Source: Nitrospira sp.
GTDB taxonomy: Bacteria; Nitrospirota; Thermodesulfovibrionia; Thermodesulfovibrionales; Dissulfurispiraceae
Direction of reading: 5' to 3'
Assembly: GCA_002634385.1 (NCBI GenBank)
Contig: NSJL01000007.1
Coordinates: 107,456-171,455, forward strand
DNA length: 64,000 bases
Shown: positions 7,988 through 16,597 of the stretch, in pieces
Layout: the number at the start of each line of letters is the position of its first letter
Position numbering within the stretch: the first letter of the stretch is position 1
Translations under genes and position numbers: made by a program
The notes under the pieces: model-generated
What the model saw: only the letters and a program-made list of their open reading frames with translations
Databases searched by the model: none
What the model was told of the DNA's origin: nothing

Positions 7988-9547
7988 ATGAAGCGAATAC
8001 TCAGGAAAGGACGCAATTACTGGCACACGGGCAAAGTCGACGAGACGGGGATCCTGGTGGACGGACGCGACTATTACCGCCTTTTCTACCATGCCGCACT
8101 GAATGCCCGGGAGTATATCCTTATTTCCGGCTGGCAGTTCGACAGTGAGACGACCCTCCTTCGCGGAGAAGATGAGAAAGAGGCCCGGGGTGAGGTCCGC
8201 TTCCTTGCCTTCCTCAACAGTCTCTGCGAGGCGAAACCCTCCCTCCGGATCTATATCCTCGCATGGGACTTCAGTATCATCTTCCTCCTGGAACGTGAAT
8301 GGCTCCAGGAATGGATATTCAACTGGATGACCAATGAGCGTCTCTTCTTCCGCTTCGACAGCAGTCATGCACTCGGCGCGAGCCAGCACCAGAAGTTCGT
8401 GGTGATCGACGGCGCGGTGGCCTTCGCAGGAGGCATGGATATCTGCGCCGGCAGGTGGGACGACCGCAGGCATCTGGCATACAATCCCTCACGGATCAAC
8501 CCGGACGGCAGGGGGTATCAACCCTATCACGAAGTACAGTCCTACCTTTCCGGACCTCTTGCGGAGCGCCTGAGCGAGCTATTCGTCATGCGCTGGAAGA
8601 ATGCCTCGGGGGAGGACCTGGTGCTGCCCCCCGCCCGGAAAGAGCTGTATCTTCCGGAGCAGGGAGCGGGAATACCCCTCGCCGCCCGCAGGGCATACCT
8701 GAGCCGCACCCAGGCAGCGACCCTCACCGGGCTGGCCCGTTCCGTAAGGGAAATCCGCTTCCTTTACCTCGACGCACTCCATGCAGCACAGAAGCTCATT
8801 TACCTGGAGAACCAGTACTTCAGCTCCTGTGCCGTCTATCAGGCGCTTCTGGACAGGATGCGTGACCCTGAGAGGCCGAAGCTCCAGATCGTCATCATAC
8901 TGCCCAGAATGCCGCAGGCACTCGTTGAAGAAATCGCGGTGGGCATTTCACAGGCGGAGATGCTCCGCTCCCTGCGGGATACGGCCGCCGCGACGGGGCA
9001 CTCCCTCGGCATCTATTACACGGCAGCGACAGGAGAGAACGGCAGTGAAATACCCGTCTATATCCATTCAAAGCTCCTGCTGGTGGATGACCGTTTCCTG
9101 ACTGTCGGATCGGCGAACACCACCAACAGGAGCATGGGACTGGATACGGAACTGAACATCTCCTGGGAAGCCACATACCGTTGGCAGCAGCGCCTTATCC
9201 GTTCCCTGCGCAGTCTCCGTGCCGATCTCCTTGCGGAGCATACCGGCATGGAATCCGGTGGGAGAGATGGCGTATTCAGCCGGATGGACGGCCTGGTGAA
9301 GCTCCTCGACTCCCTCGCCGACCGCCCGTCCAGCCGCCTTCACCGGCATACCATGGAGGGCAACTCCGCTTACATGGAATGGTTGAGCTCCCTGAAGTTT
9401 GACAACTATATATTCGATCCGGAGAAGACCCTGATAGAGGAGGATCTGTACGAGTTGATTTCCTCTGACAAAAACTCGGTATTCGCGGGGGGGATCACCC
9501 TCCTGAAAAAGTTGCTTTTCAACAGAAACGGGGCCCTGCACACTTAG
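7988..9547 (+). CDS. Phospholipase D superfamily protein (two HKD motifs)
   Basis: 519 aa from ATG 7988 (AGAGGG upstream; a GTG at 7961 is possible). Two catalytic motifs are intact: HQKFVVIDGAVAFAGG and HSKLLLVDDRFLTVGSANTTNRS. No N-terminal membrane segment is evident, unlike most cardiolipin synthases, and the layout is closer to PLD-type transphosphatidylases. The family uses the two His for phosphodiester transfer. The TAG stop takes its last two bases from the start of the family A element. Confidence 0.87.
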   Translation: MKRILRKGRNYWHTGKVDETGILVDGRDYYRLFYHAALNAREYILISGWQFDSETTLLRGEDEKEARGEVRFLAFLNSLCEAKPSLRIYILAWDFSIIFLLEREWLQEWIFNWMTNERLFFRFDSSHALGASQHQKFVVIDGAVAFAGGMDICAGRWDDRRHLAYNPSRINPDGRGYQPYHEVQSYLSGPLAERLSELFVMRWKNASGEDLVLPPARKELYLPEQGAGIPLAARRAYLSRTQAATLTGLARSVREIRFLYLDALHAAQKLIYLENQYFSSCAVYQALLDRMRDPERPKLQIVIILPRMPQALVEEIAVGISQAEMLRSLRDTAAATGHSLGIYYTAATGENGSEIPVYIHSKLLLVDDRFLTVGSANTTNRSMGLDTELNISWEATYRWQQRLIRSLRSLRADLLAEHTGMESGGRDGVFSRMDGLVKLLDSLADRPSSRLHRHTMEGNSAYMEWLSSLKFDNYIFDPEKTLIEEDLYELISSDKNSVFAGGITLLKKLLFNRNGALHT

Positions 9548-9789
9548 GGTGTGTTTGCACACTCTCTTCTGCTGTGGCCGGATGCAGAGCCCCCGGAGCT
9601 TCGTTCTCCCGGGCACAACGTCCTCACCGTAGCGCTGCTCGGTTATTATCTCATCGGCGGGCGTTTTCGCTGCCCCAAAGAATCTTCGATTCTTCGGGGA
9701 CCCCTGTTATTTTTCCGGGGTCTTGGGACACCTTGCCCAGGAACCTCTTCGCCCGGTCTCGCTACGAACACAGTGTGCAGACACACCCT
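9546..9789 (-). mobile_element. Family A MITE-like palindromic element, copy A1 (long form, inverted)
   Basis: 244 bp bounded by agggtgtgtttgcacact and agtgtgcagacacaccct. On the minus strand it carries both interior modules seen separately in the others: the cccgaagaatcgaagattc block and the cccgccga...gctacggtgaggacg block. Flanking dinucleotides are TA (left) and TG (right). Confidence 0.8.
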
Positions 9790-9808
9790 GATATTGCCTC
9801 TTTCCCGG

Positions 9809-10234
9809 CTACGGCCACAGGCCGCGCAACTCATCCGGCAGGATGCTTTTAATATCTTCCACCTCTCCTTCAGAGATCTTCCGGGAGAGGAAGCGGAAAA
9901 TAGCCCGCGCCACCTCCTCGGGATCGATATCGGGGTCCGCGCTGAAGCTCTCATCGATTTTTGACAGGAACTCCTCCTTGTCGCGCTTTTTCTCCCCCTT
10001 TACCCCGGGCTTCCACCCCTCAAAGTAGAGGCCGCGGATCACCAGGGGAAGCTGTGCCCCGAGGTGCACCGCCTCTTCGGTGGTAAGGCGGTCCCGCAGA
10101 GTATGCAGTGTCGCGCGCAAGGCAAGGTACGCCTTGTGCTTATCCTCCCAGTGCAACTCCTCCATGATCTCCTTGAGCCACCGGTTCGCCTTCTGCACCG
10201 CAGTATCAAAAACATCAACTGTTGCAACGCTCAT
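9809..10234 (-). CDS. DUF2267 family protein
   Basis: 141 aa. Matches the DUF2267 pattern: FDTAVQKANRWLKEIMEELHW, AYLALRATLHTLRDRLTTEEAVHLGAQLPLVIRGLYFEGW. The C-terminal half repeats the theme with acidic segments. Soluble, no known activity; members often occur near stress and phospholipase-type genes. AGGAGGA precedes the ATG. The family A element lies between it and the phospholipase D gene. Confidence 0.85.
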   Translation of the reverse strand: MSVATVDVFDTAVQKANRWLKEIMEELHWEDKHKAYLALRATLHTLRDRLTTEEAVHLGAQLPLVIRGLYFEGWKPGVKGEKKRDKEEFLSKIDESFSADPDIDPEEVARAIFRFLSRKISEGEVEDIKSILPDELRGLWP

Positions 10235-10369
10235 CGTCGTTCCTCCTTCTTATGAAAGGTCGTATACGCAGAGTCCTTCTCGTGACGAAACACTCTTCGT
10301 GCACGGCCTAAATACGAACGATCATCACCAATGTGGATGATTTCACCCCGGGGGACTCTCCCCTTCCGA

Positions 10370-10762
10370 TTACACAAGCGCTTTTATATACCTCACTATG
10401 ATAGTGATGCCGAGGGCAACAAGCAGGATCCAGAAAAAGAGACCGAATATCTCGGCGGTGTTCGACTGTTTCGCCACGCTCCTCGCCGCCATTTCACGGG
10501 TATCGGGCGGACAGATGGGGGCTGCCGCCGCCAGGATGAAGGCGGTAACCAGGGCTACTACCACGAATGGCAGCCAATAGACGCCCCACAGAGAAGGGCC
10601 TGCGGGGGTGATCCACACTCCCCCCGCCCATGTCGTCAGGAAGACGATGAAAAAGAATGAGAGAAGGCTCGCCCAGGTGCTTATCCTGCGGAACAGCATC
10701 GAGAAGAGTACCGTGACAATCATTGCGATCAAGAAGGCGAACAGCAGATCCATGAGGAGCAT
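10370..10762 (-). CDS. Small multi-pass membrane protein, unknown
   Basis: 130 aa from the ATG at 10762, set by AAAGGAGGGAAAA upstream. Four hydrophobic segments are visible (residues about 3-22, 27-46, 57-80, 103-126), with a short cytoplasmic stretch PPDTREMAARSVAKQSNTAE before the last. No recognised family. Confidence 0.65.
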   Translation of the reverse strand: MLLMDLLFAFLIAMIVTVLFSMLFRRISTWASLLSFFFIVFLTTWAGGVWITPAGPSLWGVYWLPFVVVALVTAFILAAAAPICPPDTREMAARSVAKQSNTAEIFGLFFWILLVALGITIIVRYIKALV

Positions 10763-10954
10763 TTTTCCCTCCTTTCGGCGGTAAGGCGGAAACCGTCCCG
10801 GTACAGGGAATGGACCATCGGCAGCAGGAGAAGGGAGCAGGAGAGCGGATATTTCCCCTTTTTCTAAAGGGTATCGCATTTTCCGCACCCTGTCAAACAC
10901 CCCGGAGAGCATGCTCCGGAAGGAGCAAGGTCTTTCCGGATGGCGTGAGAGCGG

Positions 10955-12157
10955 CTATCCCAGAAGATCCCGCAGACGGGTGAACTCGCTGAGGGAGCGC
11001 GATACGCAGTCCTCTATGGCAAGCCCCAGAAAATAGTTGCCGGTGAGGAGCAGACGCTTTCCCGCAAGCCTGCTGTCCACCGCCTCCACCAGCCGCTGCT
11101 GGCCTACGGCAAGGGAGGGCAACGCGCTCCGGCGGAAGACACACTTCTCCAGGTGCTCCGGTTCCGTCTTCACCACCTCCGCAATACGCCGGCGCTTCGC
11201 TGCCTCGTCCAGCAATTCCGGCTTGAAGTGGAAGCTCAAACCCCGGTAGCGGGGATGGGGAACAGTGTCGCGGGAGACCGCAGAGAAGAAGGAATCGTCC
11301 ACCGCAATCAGCCCGGCCATGGGGGGGTAGGAGACCTTTTTCGTATCGAACACCACTCCCACTGTCTCGATGGTTTTTAATGCAATCCCCGAAAGGAGGT
11401 CCGCGACGTCGGGAAAGGAGACGCGCAGGAGGCCGGCGGCAACGGGCGCCGGAGTGGCAAGCGCCAGGGAAGCGGCGCTGAAAGAGGTCCCGTCCCCCGT
11501 AACGACGGAGAACCGGTCCTGCCCATAGGCGACAGTCCGCACCGCCCTGCCGGTGAGAACGGAAATCCCCTTCCGCGCGGAGAGGGAGTCCGTAATCACC
11601 TGGAGACCTCCTTCGAGGGTGAAGCTCTTCAGGATGTCCTTGCGACGAGCACGTTTCCTAAACAGCATGTCGGCCGGAAAGCCGCCCGCATCCTGGGACA
11701 CCACCGCATTGAACGCGGGGGAGAACACCTTTTTGAAGTTCCTCCTGCCCACGAGGGGGGCATAGTACTCCTCCACGCTCTTTCCACCCTTCTTTGCGGT
11801 AAAAAAACGGGGTGCCGAAAGGAGGAGCTCCAGGAGATCGAGCTGTGAGGGGATGGAGCAGATCCTGTCGTCCGCCAGCATTCTGAAGGGGACCTTTTCG
11901 CGCTTCCGCACCCGGTCGAGGATCCCGCAGCCCTCCATGATCCTGATAAGGGTGGTGTATGAGTTATAGCAGGTATGAGCGCCCAATTCGAGCCAGAAAT
12001 CTCCGGCATCCTTCCCGAAACGGTTGGAATGAAAGCAGCCCCCCGTTCTTTCGCTCTCTTCCAGAACCAGCACCTCCATCCCCGCTTCCGCACAAAAGTA
12101 AGCGAGCCCGAGTCCACTGATTCCCGCACCTGCGATGATGATGTCATACTTCTCCAT
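10955..12157 (-). CDS. FAD-dependent amine/protoporphyrinogen oxidase-like protein
   Basis: 400 aa. The N-terminal IIIAGAGISGLGLAYFCAEAG and VLEESERTGGCFHS are the dinucleotide-binding and FAD motifs of the NAD(P)-binding Rossmann oxidase group (HemY/HemG-like, UDP-galactopyranose mutase-like). The C-terminal LLLTGNYFLGLAIEDCV is the second FAD contact. It resembles protoporphyrinogen oxidases most, but no heme genes are adjacent, so the substrate stays open. AAAGGAGG precedes the start. Confidence 0.8.
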   Translation of the reverse strand: MEKYDIIIAGAGISGLGLAYFCAEAGMEVLVLEESERTGGCFHSNRFGKDAGDFWLELGAHTCYNSYTTLIRIMEGCGILDRVRKREKVPFRMLADDRICSIPSQLDLLELLLSAPRFFTAKKGGKSVEEYYAPLVGRRNFKKVFSPAFNAVVSQDAGGFPADMLFRKRARRKDILKSFTLEGGLQVITDSLSARKGISVLTGRAVRTVAYGQDRFSVVTGDGTSFSAASLALATPAPVAAGLLRVSFPDVADLLSGIALKTIETVGVVFDTKKVSYPPMAGLIAVDDSFFSAVSRDTVPHPRYRGLSFHFKPELLDEAAKRRRIAEVVKTEPEHLEKCVFRRSALPSLAVGQQRLVEAVDSRLAGKRLLLTGNYFLGLAIEDCVSRSLSEFTRLRDLLG

Positions 12158-12230
12158 GCAAGGGATGCCTCCTTTTCCGGCGATGCTCTATTCTAAACAA
12201 TGGGAGGCCCTTTCGGGAACCGCCCCTGAG

Positions 12231-12452
12231 TTACCCCACCTCCGAAGCCATCCAGAAGGAGGAAAGGGGAAGAACCCACCTCCTGACGAAGGCGCCCTTC
12301 GTATCGTATTCCTTCAGGATAAGGAAATCTTCAAGCACTTCGGAGATCTCGGTCGTACCGCGGCCCTCCCTGCTCCTTCCCACCCAGAACACGCCCGACT
12401 CGGTAATTCCCCTCGCACCAATGAAACCTTCCAGGTATTCCTTATACGTCAT
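12231..12452 (-). CDS. Small conserved-looking hypothetical protein
   Basis: 73 aa from the ATG five bases after GGGAGG; an ATG at 12473 overlapping the stop of the acetyltransferase gene (ATGA) is also in frame. Sequence begins MTYKEYLEGFIGARGITESG. No family recognised. Codon-level coupling with the upstream gene argues it is real. Confidence 0.5.
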   Translation of the reverse strand: MTYKEYLEGFIGARGITESGVFWVGRSREGRGTTEISEVLEDFLILKEYDTKGAFVRRWVLPLSSFWMASEVG

Positions 12453-12469
12453 CATATCCTCCCTGCTTT

Positions 12470-12997
12470 TCAAATGGTTTTCTCCCCTCTCTCCCCTTTC
12501 CCGGCTGTATCAAACCACCTGCTGTCGGCCAGCACCACCGACGTCGCGACCTGGCGTTCGGGGATCCTCCAGTATTTACGCAACAGGAGATCCTTTTCCT
12601 CCGGGGCGACACGACGGTAGCCATGCTTCTCGTAAAAGCGGATCGCCCACTCCGCGTCGGCCCAGGTACCCATAAGAACAGGACGGTCCGTGAGAGCGCG
12701 GAGATGCGCAAGCAGTCTTCCCCCTATTCCCTGTTTTCTCCAGGCGGTGCGCACATAGGCATGCCGGATGAGGGTCACGTCCTGTACCTCCTGAATGCCC
12801 ATTATCCCCACAAGCTCCCCCTGCTCCTCATAGCCCCAGAACACGATTCCGTCCCGGATTCCTTCCTCCAGTTCCTCCCGAGACATGTACGGCTCGCGCC
12901 AGCGGTCGTCGGGGATCACTCCCCTGTATGCCTGTGCAGCATCATTGATGATAGCGCAGAGGGTATCAAAGTCGCTACCGGTACATTGCCTGATCAT
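12470..12997 (-). CDS. GNAT family N-acetyltransferase
   Basis: 175 aa from the ATG after GGGAGGTGCT. The acetyl-CoA loop is RTAWRKQGIGGRLLAHL (R-x-x-G-x-G/A type), preceded by VGIMGIQEVQDVTLIRHAYV and followed by AIRFYEKHGYRRV, the usual beta4-alpha4 features. Acceptor unknown. It is the third gene in the leuA-led minus-strand run. Confidence 0.85.
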   Translation of the reverse strand: MIRQCTGSDFDTLCAIINDAAQAYRGVIPDDRWREPYMSREELEEGIRDGIVFWGYEEQGELVGIMGIQEVQDVTLIRHAYVRTAWRKQGIGGRLLAHLRALTDRPVLMGTWADAEWAIRFYEKHGYRRVAPEEKDLLLRKYWRIPERQVATSVVLADSRWFDTAGKGERGEKTI

Positions 12998-13052
12998 AGC
13001 ACCTCCCTTTTCAGCAATACGATGAGCAGGTTCCTGTGCCACCTTCCGCCGG

Positions 13053-13967
13053 TCATGTCCTCCCTTCCTGCACTGCCCGCGCACGCGCCGGCTTCTGCCC
13101 GAGAGCCACCAGCATGACCCCGGCGAGGATGATCATCATGGAGACAATACTGCTCCCGCTGATGCTTTCGCCGGCAAGCCAGATCCCGAGCAGCACCGCG
13201 ACAACGGGGTTCACGTAGGCGTAACTGGTTGCAAGGGCCGGGCGCACGGTGCACAAAAGATACACGTAGGAACTGAACCCCACCAGGGAGCCGAAGAGAA
13301 TCAGATAGACCAATGCTCCCGCAGGGCGCCAGCCGGGAAGCGCCGGGAGCCGCTCCCCGTTCAGAACGCCCACGGCGATGAGGACGGTGCTTCCGGCTAT
13401 CATTTCCATTGCAGCCTCCATCAATCCCCCCGGAAGGCGCAGATGACGGCTCCAGGCGGAGCCGAAAGCCCAGAGCAGGGCTCCCGTCAGCAGTGCGACT
13501 GCTCCTTCAGGGTGCGCCCGCACGTCCCCTGTCCGATACAGCAGGGCCACACCGGCCAGGCCGACGAGGAGCCCTACCCATTCGAAACGTGTGGGCCACC
13601 TCCCCCATATGCCCGCAAAAAGGACGGTCCAGAGCGGTATCGTCGCCATTACGAGCGCGGATACGCCCGATGCAATCCATTGTTGCCCGAAGACGACCCC
13701 GCCGTTGCCGCAGATGAGAAAGGTGCCGATCAGGGCGGTGTTCTTCCAGTGGGAAAGGGGGGGAGCCGGAGCGCCTTTCACCCGGAGGAAGAGATAGAGG
13801 CAGAGGCCTGCGCAGAGATAGCGGATCCCCGACAGGAAAAAGGGAGGAAAGCCCTCCAGGGCAATCCGCTGGGCCAGGAAATTCGATCCCCATATGAAAT
13901 AGACGGCAAGGAGCGCCAGTACGACCCTGCCCCTGTTCACCTCTCCCGCCGACTGCATTCCCTTCAT
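13053..13967 (-). CDS. EamA/DMT family transporter (YedA-like)
   Basis: 304 aa with ten hydrophobic helices in two EamA repeats: LALLAVYFIWGSNFLAQRIAL and the second unit from GAVALLTGALLWAFGSAWSR. Inner-membrane drug/metabolite exporter. Its ATG overlaps the leuA stop (ATGA), so it is translated from the leuA mRNA, and an exported amino acid or keto-acid is a reasonable but untested guess. Confidence 0.85.
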   Translation of the reverse strand: MKGMQSAGEVNRGRVVLALLAVYFIWGSNFLAQRIALEGFPPFFLSGIRYLCAGLCLYLFLRVKGAPAPPLSHWKNTALIGTFLICGNGGVVFGQQWIASGVSALVMATIPLWTVLFAGIWGRWPTRFEWVGLLVGLAGVALLYRTGDVRAHPEGAVALLTGALLWAFGSAWSRHLRLPGGLMEAAMEMIAGSTVLIAVGVLNGERLPALPGWRPAGALVYLILFGSLVGFSSYVYLLCTVRPALATSYAYVNPVVAVLLGIWLAGESISGSSIVSMMIILAGVMLVALGQKPARARAVQEGRT

Positions 13968-15712
13968 CTTTCCTTTACGGCACCCCGATATCGCTTTTCC
14001 TGCTCCTCCGCCTCAAGCTGCTTCCGTATGGCCGGCGACCTGTTGAGGGCGCTCAGGATCGCCTTGAAGGAAGCAATATCGATATTGGTGTCGACGCCCG
14101 CCCCGAAGTAGGTATCGCGGGCGCTGTCCTCTATTCCGATATACGCCACCGCCTTCGAATCAGAGCCCTGCTCAAGGGCATGCTCATGATAGGAAAGCAG
14201 CATGAAGGAAAGCCCCAACTCCTCCCGGAGGGCATTGCTGAAGGCGTCGATGGGCCCGTTTCCCTTCCCCTCGATTTCCCTGTCCCGGCCGGCCACACGA
14301 ACCGATGCTTTGATTTTCGCGCGGGAAGAGGCCTCTTCATGCTCCTTTTCCGGCTTTTCCTTGATGCGGCAATGGCCGAAGCCCAACGGAGCGGTGCTCC
14401 CCAGGTATTCCTTTTCGAAAGCCTCCCGTATCATGCCGGGGAGCACCTCCTTGCCGGTGGCGTCGGAGATCCCCTGAATGATACGTCCGAACTCGGGGTG
14501 CATCTCCTTGGGAAGCAGAAAGCCATATTCCCTCTCCATTACATAGGCCACCCCTCCCTTTCCCGACTGGCTGTTGATGCGGATAACAGATTCGAAGGTC
14601 CTCCCCACATCCGCGGGATCAATGGGCAGATACGGAACCTCCCAGAATTCGGGCCTCTCCTCCTGGTACGCACGGACACCCTTATTGACGGCATCCTGAT
14701 GGGAGCCCGAGAAAGCGGTATACACCAGCTCTCCCGCGTAAGGGTGCCGGATATGCACCGGCACCTTTGTACACCGCTCATACACCCCGATCACCCTGTC
14801 GATGTCATGAAAGTCGAGGTGCGGGTCCACCCCCTGCGAGAACATGTTCAACGCCAGCGTGACGACATCCACGTTACCGGTGCGTTCCCCGTTTCCGAAG
14901 AGCGTCCCCTCCACCCGCTCGGCCCCCGCCATAAGGGCCAGCTCCGTGGCTGCGACTGCGGTACCTCTGTCATTATGGGCATGGGCACTGATGACCACAG
15001 CCTCACGGTTCCCGATATGGCGGCAAAACCACTCGATCTGGTCGGCATACACATTGGGAGTTGCCATCTCCACCGTAGCGGGGAGGTTCAGGATCACTCT
15101 CCTCTCCGCAGTAGGCTCCCACACCTCCATGACCGCCCTGCAGATTTCCACGGCAAAACCGGGCTCCGTCCCGGTGAAGCTCTCGGGGGAATACTCGTAG
15201 GTTATTTCCGTCCCCGGCAGCTTCTCCGCCTCCCGGCGGATGATCTCCGCCCCCTTTACCGCCAGATCCATGATTTCCCTTTTCTCCATACGGAATACCA
15301 CCCGCCGCTGCAATACGGAAGTGGAGTTATAGAGGTGCACTATGGCCCGCCTCGCCCCCTGCAGCGCCTCGAAGGTTTTCCTGATCAAGTGCTCCCGTGC
15401 CTGGGTGAGCACCTGGATGGTCACCTCTTCGGGTATCAGGTTTTCGTCAATCAGCCTGCGCATGAAATCATACTCCGTTTTTGAAGCGGACGGGAAGCCC
15501 ACTTCGATTTCCTTGAACCCGATCTCCACCAGCAGGAAGAACATCTCCCGTTTCTCTTCGACGCTCATGGGGATAATCAGCGCCTGATTGCCGTCCCGCA
15601 GGTCCACGCTGCACCAGCGAGGTGCAGAGACGATGGTCTTCGCAGGCCATGACCGATCCGGCAGGTCCATGGTCGGATAGGCTCTGTATTTATGTACCGG
15701 CATTCGTTTCAT
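13964..15712 (-). CDS. leuA: 2-isopropylmalate synthase
   Basis: 582 aa, long (yeast-like, type 2) form. Condenses acetyl-CoA with 2-oxoisovalerate, the first committed step of leucine synthesis. CSVDLRDGNQAL supplies the metal-binding Asp, SAHAHNDRGTAVA the His pair, and EGTLFGNGERTGNVD the conserved glycine motif. The C-terminal regulatory LeuA dimer domain (from about residue 450) should give leucine feedback. AAGGAGG lies 7 bases before ATG. A sigma-70 promoter, a leader peptide and an intrinsic terminator lie upstream. Confidence 0.95.
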   Translation of the reverse strand: MKRMPVHKYRAYPTMDLPDRSWPAKTIVSAPRWCSVDLRDGNQALIIPMSVEEKREMFFLLVEIGFKEIEVGFPSASKTEYDFMRRLIDENLIPEEVTIQVLTQAREHLIRKTFEALQGARRAIVHLYNSTSVLQRRVVFRMEKREIMDLAVKGAEIIRREAEKLPGTEITYEYSPESFTGTEPGFAVEICRAVMEVWEPTAERRVILNLPATVEMATPNVYADQIEWFCRHIGNREAVVISAHAHNDRGTAVAATELALMAGAERVEGTLFGNGERTGNVDVVTLALNMFSQGVDPHLDFHDIDRVIGVYERCTKVPVHIRHPYAGELVYTAFSGSHQDAVNKGVRAYQEERPEFWEVPYLPIDPADVGRTFESVIRINSQSGKGGVAYVMEREYGFLLPKEMHPEFGRIIQGISDATGKEVLPGMIREAFEKEYLGSTAPLGFGHCRIKEKPEKEHEEASSRAKIKASVRVAGRDREIEGKGNGPIDAFSNALREELGLSFMLLSYHEHALEQGSDSKAVAYIGIEDSARDTYFGAGVDTNIDIASFKAILSALNRSPAIRKQLEAEEQEKRYRGAVKER

Positions 15713-15732
15713 TTATTTCCCTCCTTCACGAC

Positions 15733-15768
15733 AAATAAAAAGGCCACGGAATGTATGCCGTGGCCTTC
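15733..15768 (-). terminator. Intrinsic terminator/attenuator before leuA
   Basis: On the minus strand AAGGCCACGG pairs with CCGTGGCCTT across a short loop, followed by TTTATTT. It ends about 20 bases before the leuA start, downstream of the leuA promoter, so it can only act as an attenuator. Confidence 0.8.
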
Positions 15769-15791
15769 GAGTTCTTCTTTTTGCTCCGCTG

Positions 15792-15869
15792 TCAGCTCAT
15801 GGAGTCCCCGCCAGCCACGACGCCCGGTGCGTCGTGCATAAGGAGTCCGGGGGTTGCCGGCAGATTCAT
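15792..15869 (-). CDS. Putative leuA leader peptide
   Basis: 25 codons from ATG 15869 to TGA, just after the predicted transcript start. The peptide begins MNLPATPGLLM and later has GVV, so it holds one Leu, a Leu-Leu pair and a Val-Val pair. The codons overlap a strong hairpin (CACGACGC/GCGTCGTG) upstream of the attenuator. This is the layout of branched-chain amino acid attenuation, but the Leu cluster is short and no ribosome site is clear. Confidence 0.45.
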   Translation of the reverse strand: MNLPATPGLLMHDAPGVVAGGDSMS

Positions 15870-15884
15870 CGCAAACATGTTTGA

Positions 15885-15913
15885 AGTATAGGGAATTTCA
15901 ACGTTTCTGTCAA
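15885..15913 (-). promoter_or_regulatory. Sigma-70 promoter of leuA
   Basis: TTGACA, 17 bases, TATACT on the minus strand. Confidence 0.8.
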
Positions 15914-15937
15914 GAACAATCTATGAATACGGCAAAA

Positions 15938-15963
15938 GTCATCGCCCTCACGAGAGATTGCTG
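15938..15963. repeat. Family B repeat fragment
   Basis: gtcatcgccctcacgagaga plus the next six bases is an inverted near-copy of the cagaaatctctcgtgagag segment found in the family B elements at 6880 and 29370. Confidence 0.5.
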
Positions 15964-16050
15964 CCGAAAAGCTTTACAGAGAGAATCGGAATATCTTACA
16001 GCGGCAGGTCTTATTTTTTGCATCTCTTTGAATTAATTGAGAGAGATATC

Positions 16051-16066
16051 TGGCATACTGTTTGCT
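16051..16066 (+). promoter_or_regulatory. Sigma-54 promoter upstream of the PEP-CTERM gene
   Basis: TGGCATACTGTTTGCT: GG, ten bases, GC, with the flanking TGGCAY and TTTGC consensus. The leader to the PEP-CTERM start is about 145 bases. Confidence 0.65.
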
Positions 16067-16223
16067 TAAAGCAAAATAGGATCTTTGTACTCCCCCTCAT
16101 AACGGAAACGTCTGCAGCCGGTAGCGCCTCCACTACGCATTCTCTTCCTGCACCTGTATATAGGCTGCACATAGGAATGAGGGGAAAGACATTCTCTCCC
16201 GTAGGAGAATTCAAGGGGGCGTT

Positions 16224-16460
16224 ATGAAAAGAATCTATCAGCACACGGCAGCTTGTGCCTTTCTTTTGCAGGCAATGCCCGCCCTTGCCCTTCCCTTTTC
16301 CACTCCACCGCCATACCCGGCAGAAACGATAACGCCTGCTTTTGTCACTGCCCTCTCCCCCATACCCGAGCCCTCCATACTTCTGTTCCTGGGTGCCGGT
16401 CTCCTCCTCATCGGGTTAAAAGGACAGAGAAAAACAGGTAGAGGTAAAGGTAGAGAATAA
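16224..16460 (+). CDS. Small PEP-CTERM sorting-signal protein
   Basis: 78 aa. An N-terminal signal peptide ends near ALALPF. After a short Pro/Thr-rich mature part comes PIPEPSILLFLGAGLLLIGL followed by a basic tail, the tripartite PEP-CTERM signal recognised by exosortase. The mature segment is only about 25 residues, very short. The last twelve residues (GQRKTGRGKGRE) are encoded by a family C repeat. No exosortase gene is in the window. A sigma-54 promoter lies upstream. Confidence 0.75.
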   Translation: MKRIYQHTAACAFLLQAMPALALPFSTPPPYPAETITPAFVTALSPIPEPSILLFLGAGLLLIGLKGQRKTGRGKGRE

Positions 16461-16545
16461 GAAAAAATAGAAAGATAGTTTTCTTTGTCTTCCTCTTTAC
16501 CTCTACCTTTACCTGTCTCATTCTGTCTTTCTCTGCCTCATTGTT
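16424..16545. repeat. Family C purine/pyrimidine inverted repeat, copy 2
   Basis: Left arm acaggtagaggtaaaggtag and right arm ctacctttacctgt (within cctctttacctctacc...) are inverted copies around an A/T-rich centre. It overlaps the 3' end of the PEP-CTERM gene. Confidence 0.7.
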
Positions 16546-16597
16546 TTACAGTACAATAAGCTTTCGGCGGAAATTCCGGAATCATAATGAGGGTGGA

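Noticed and set aside
14180..15484. 434-codon open frame on the plus strand opposite leuA
   Set aside because: Antisense to a clear leuA; composition typical of high-GC shadow frames; no homology pattern.
15733..15913. T-box riboswitch for leuA
   Set aside because: No T-box sequence (TGGNACCGCG type) or specifier stem; a leader peptide fits better.
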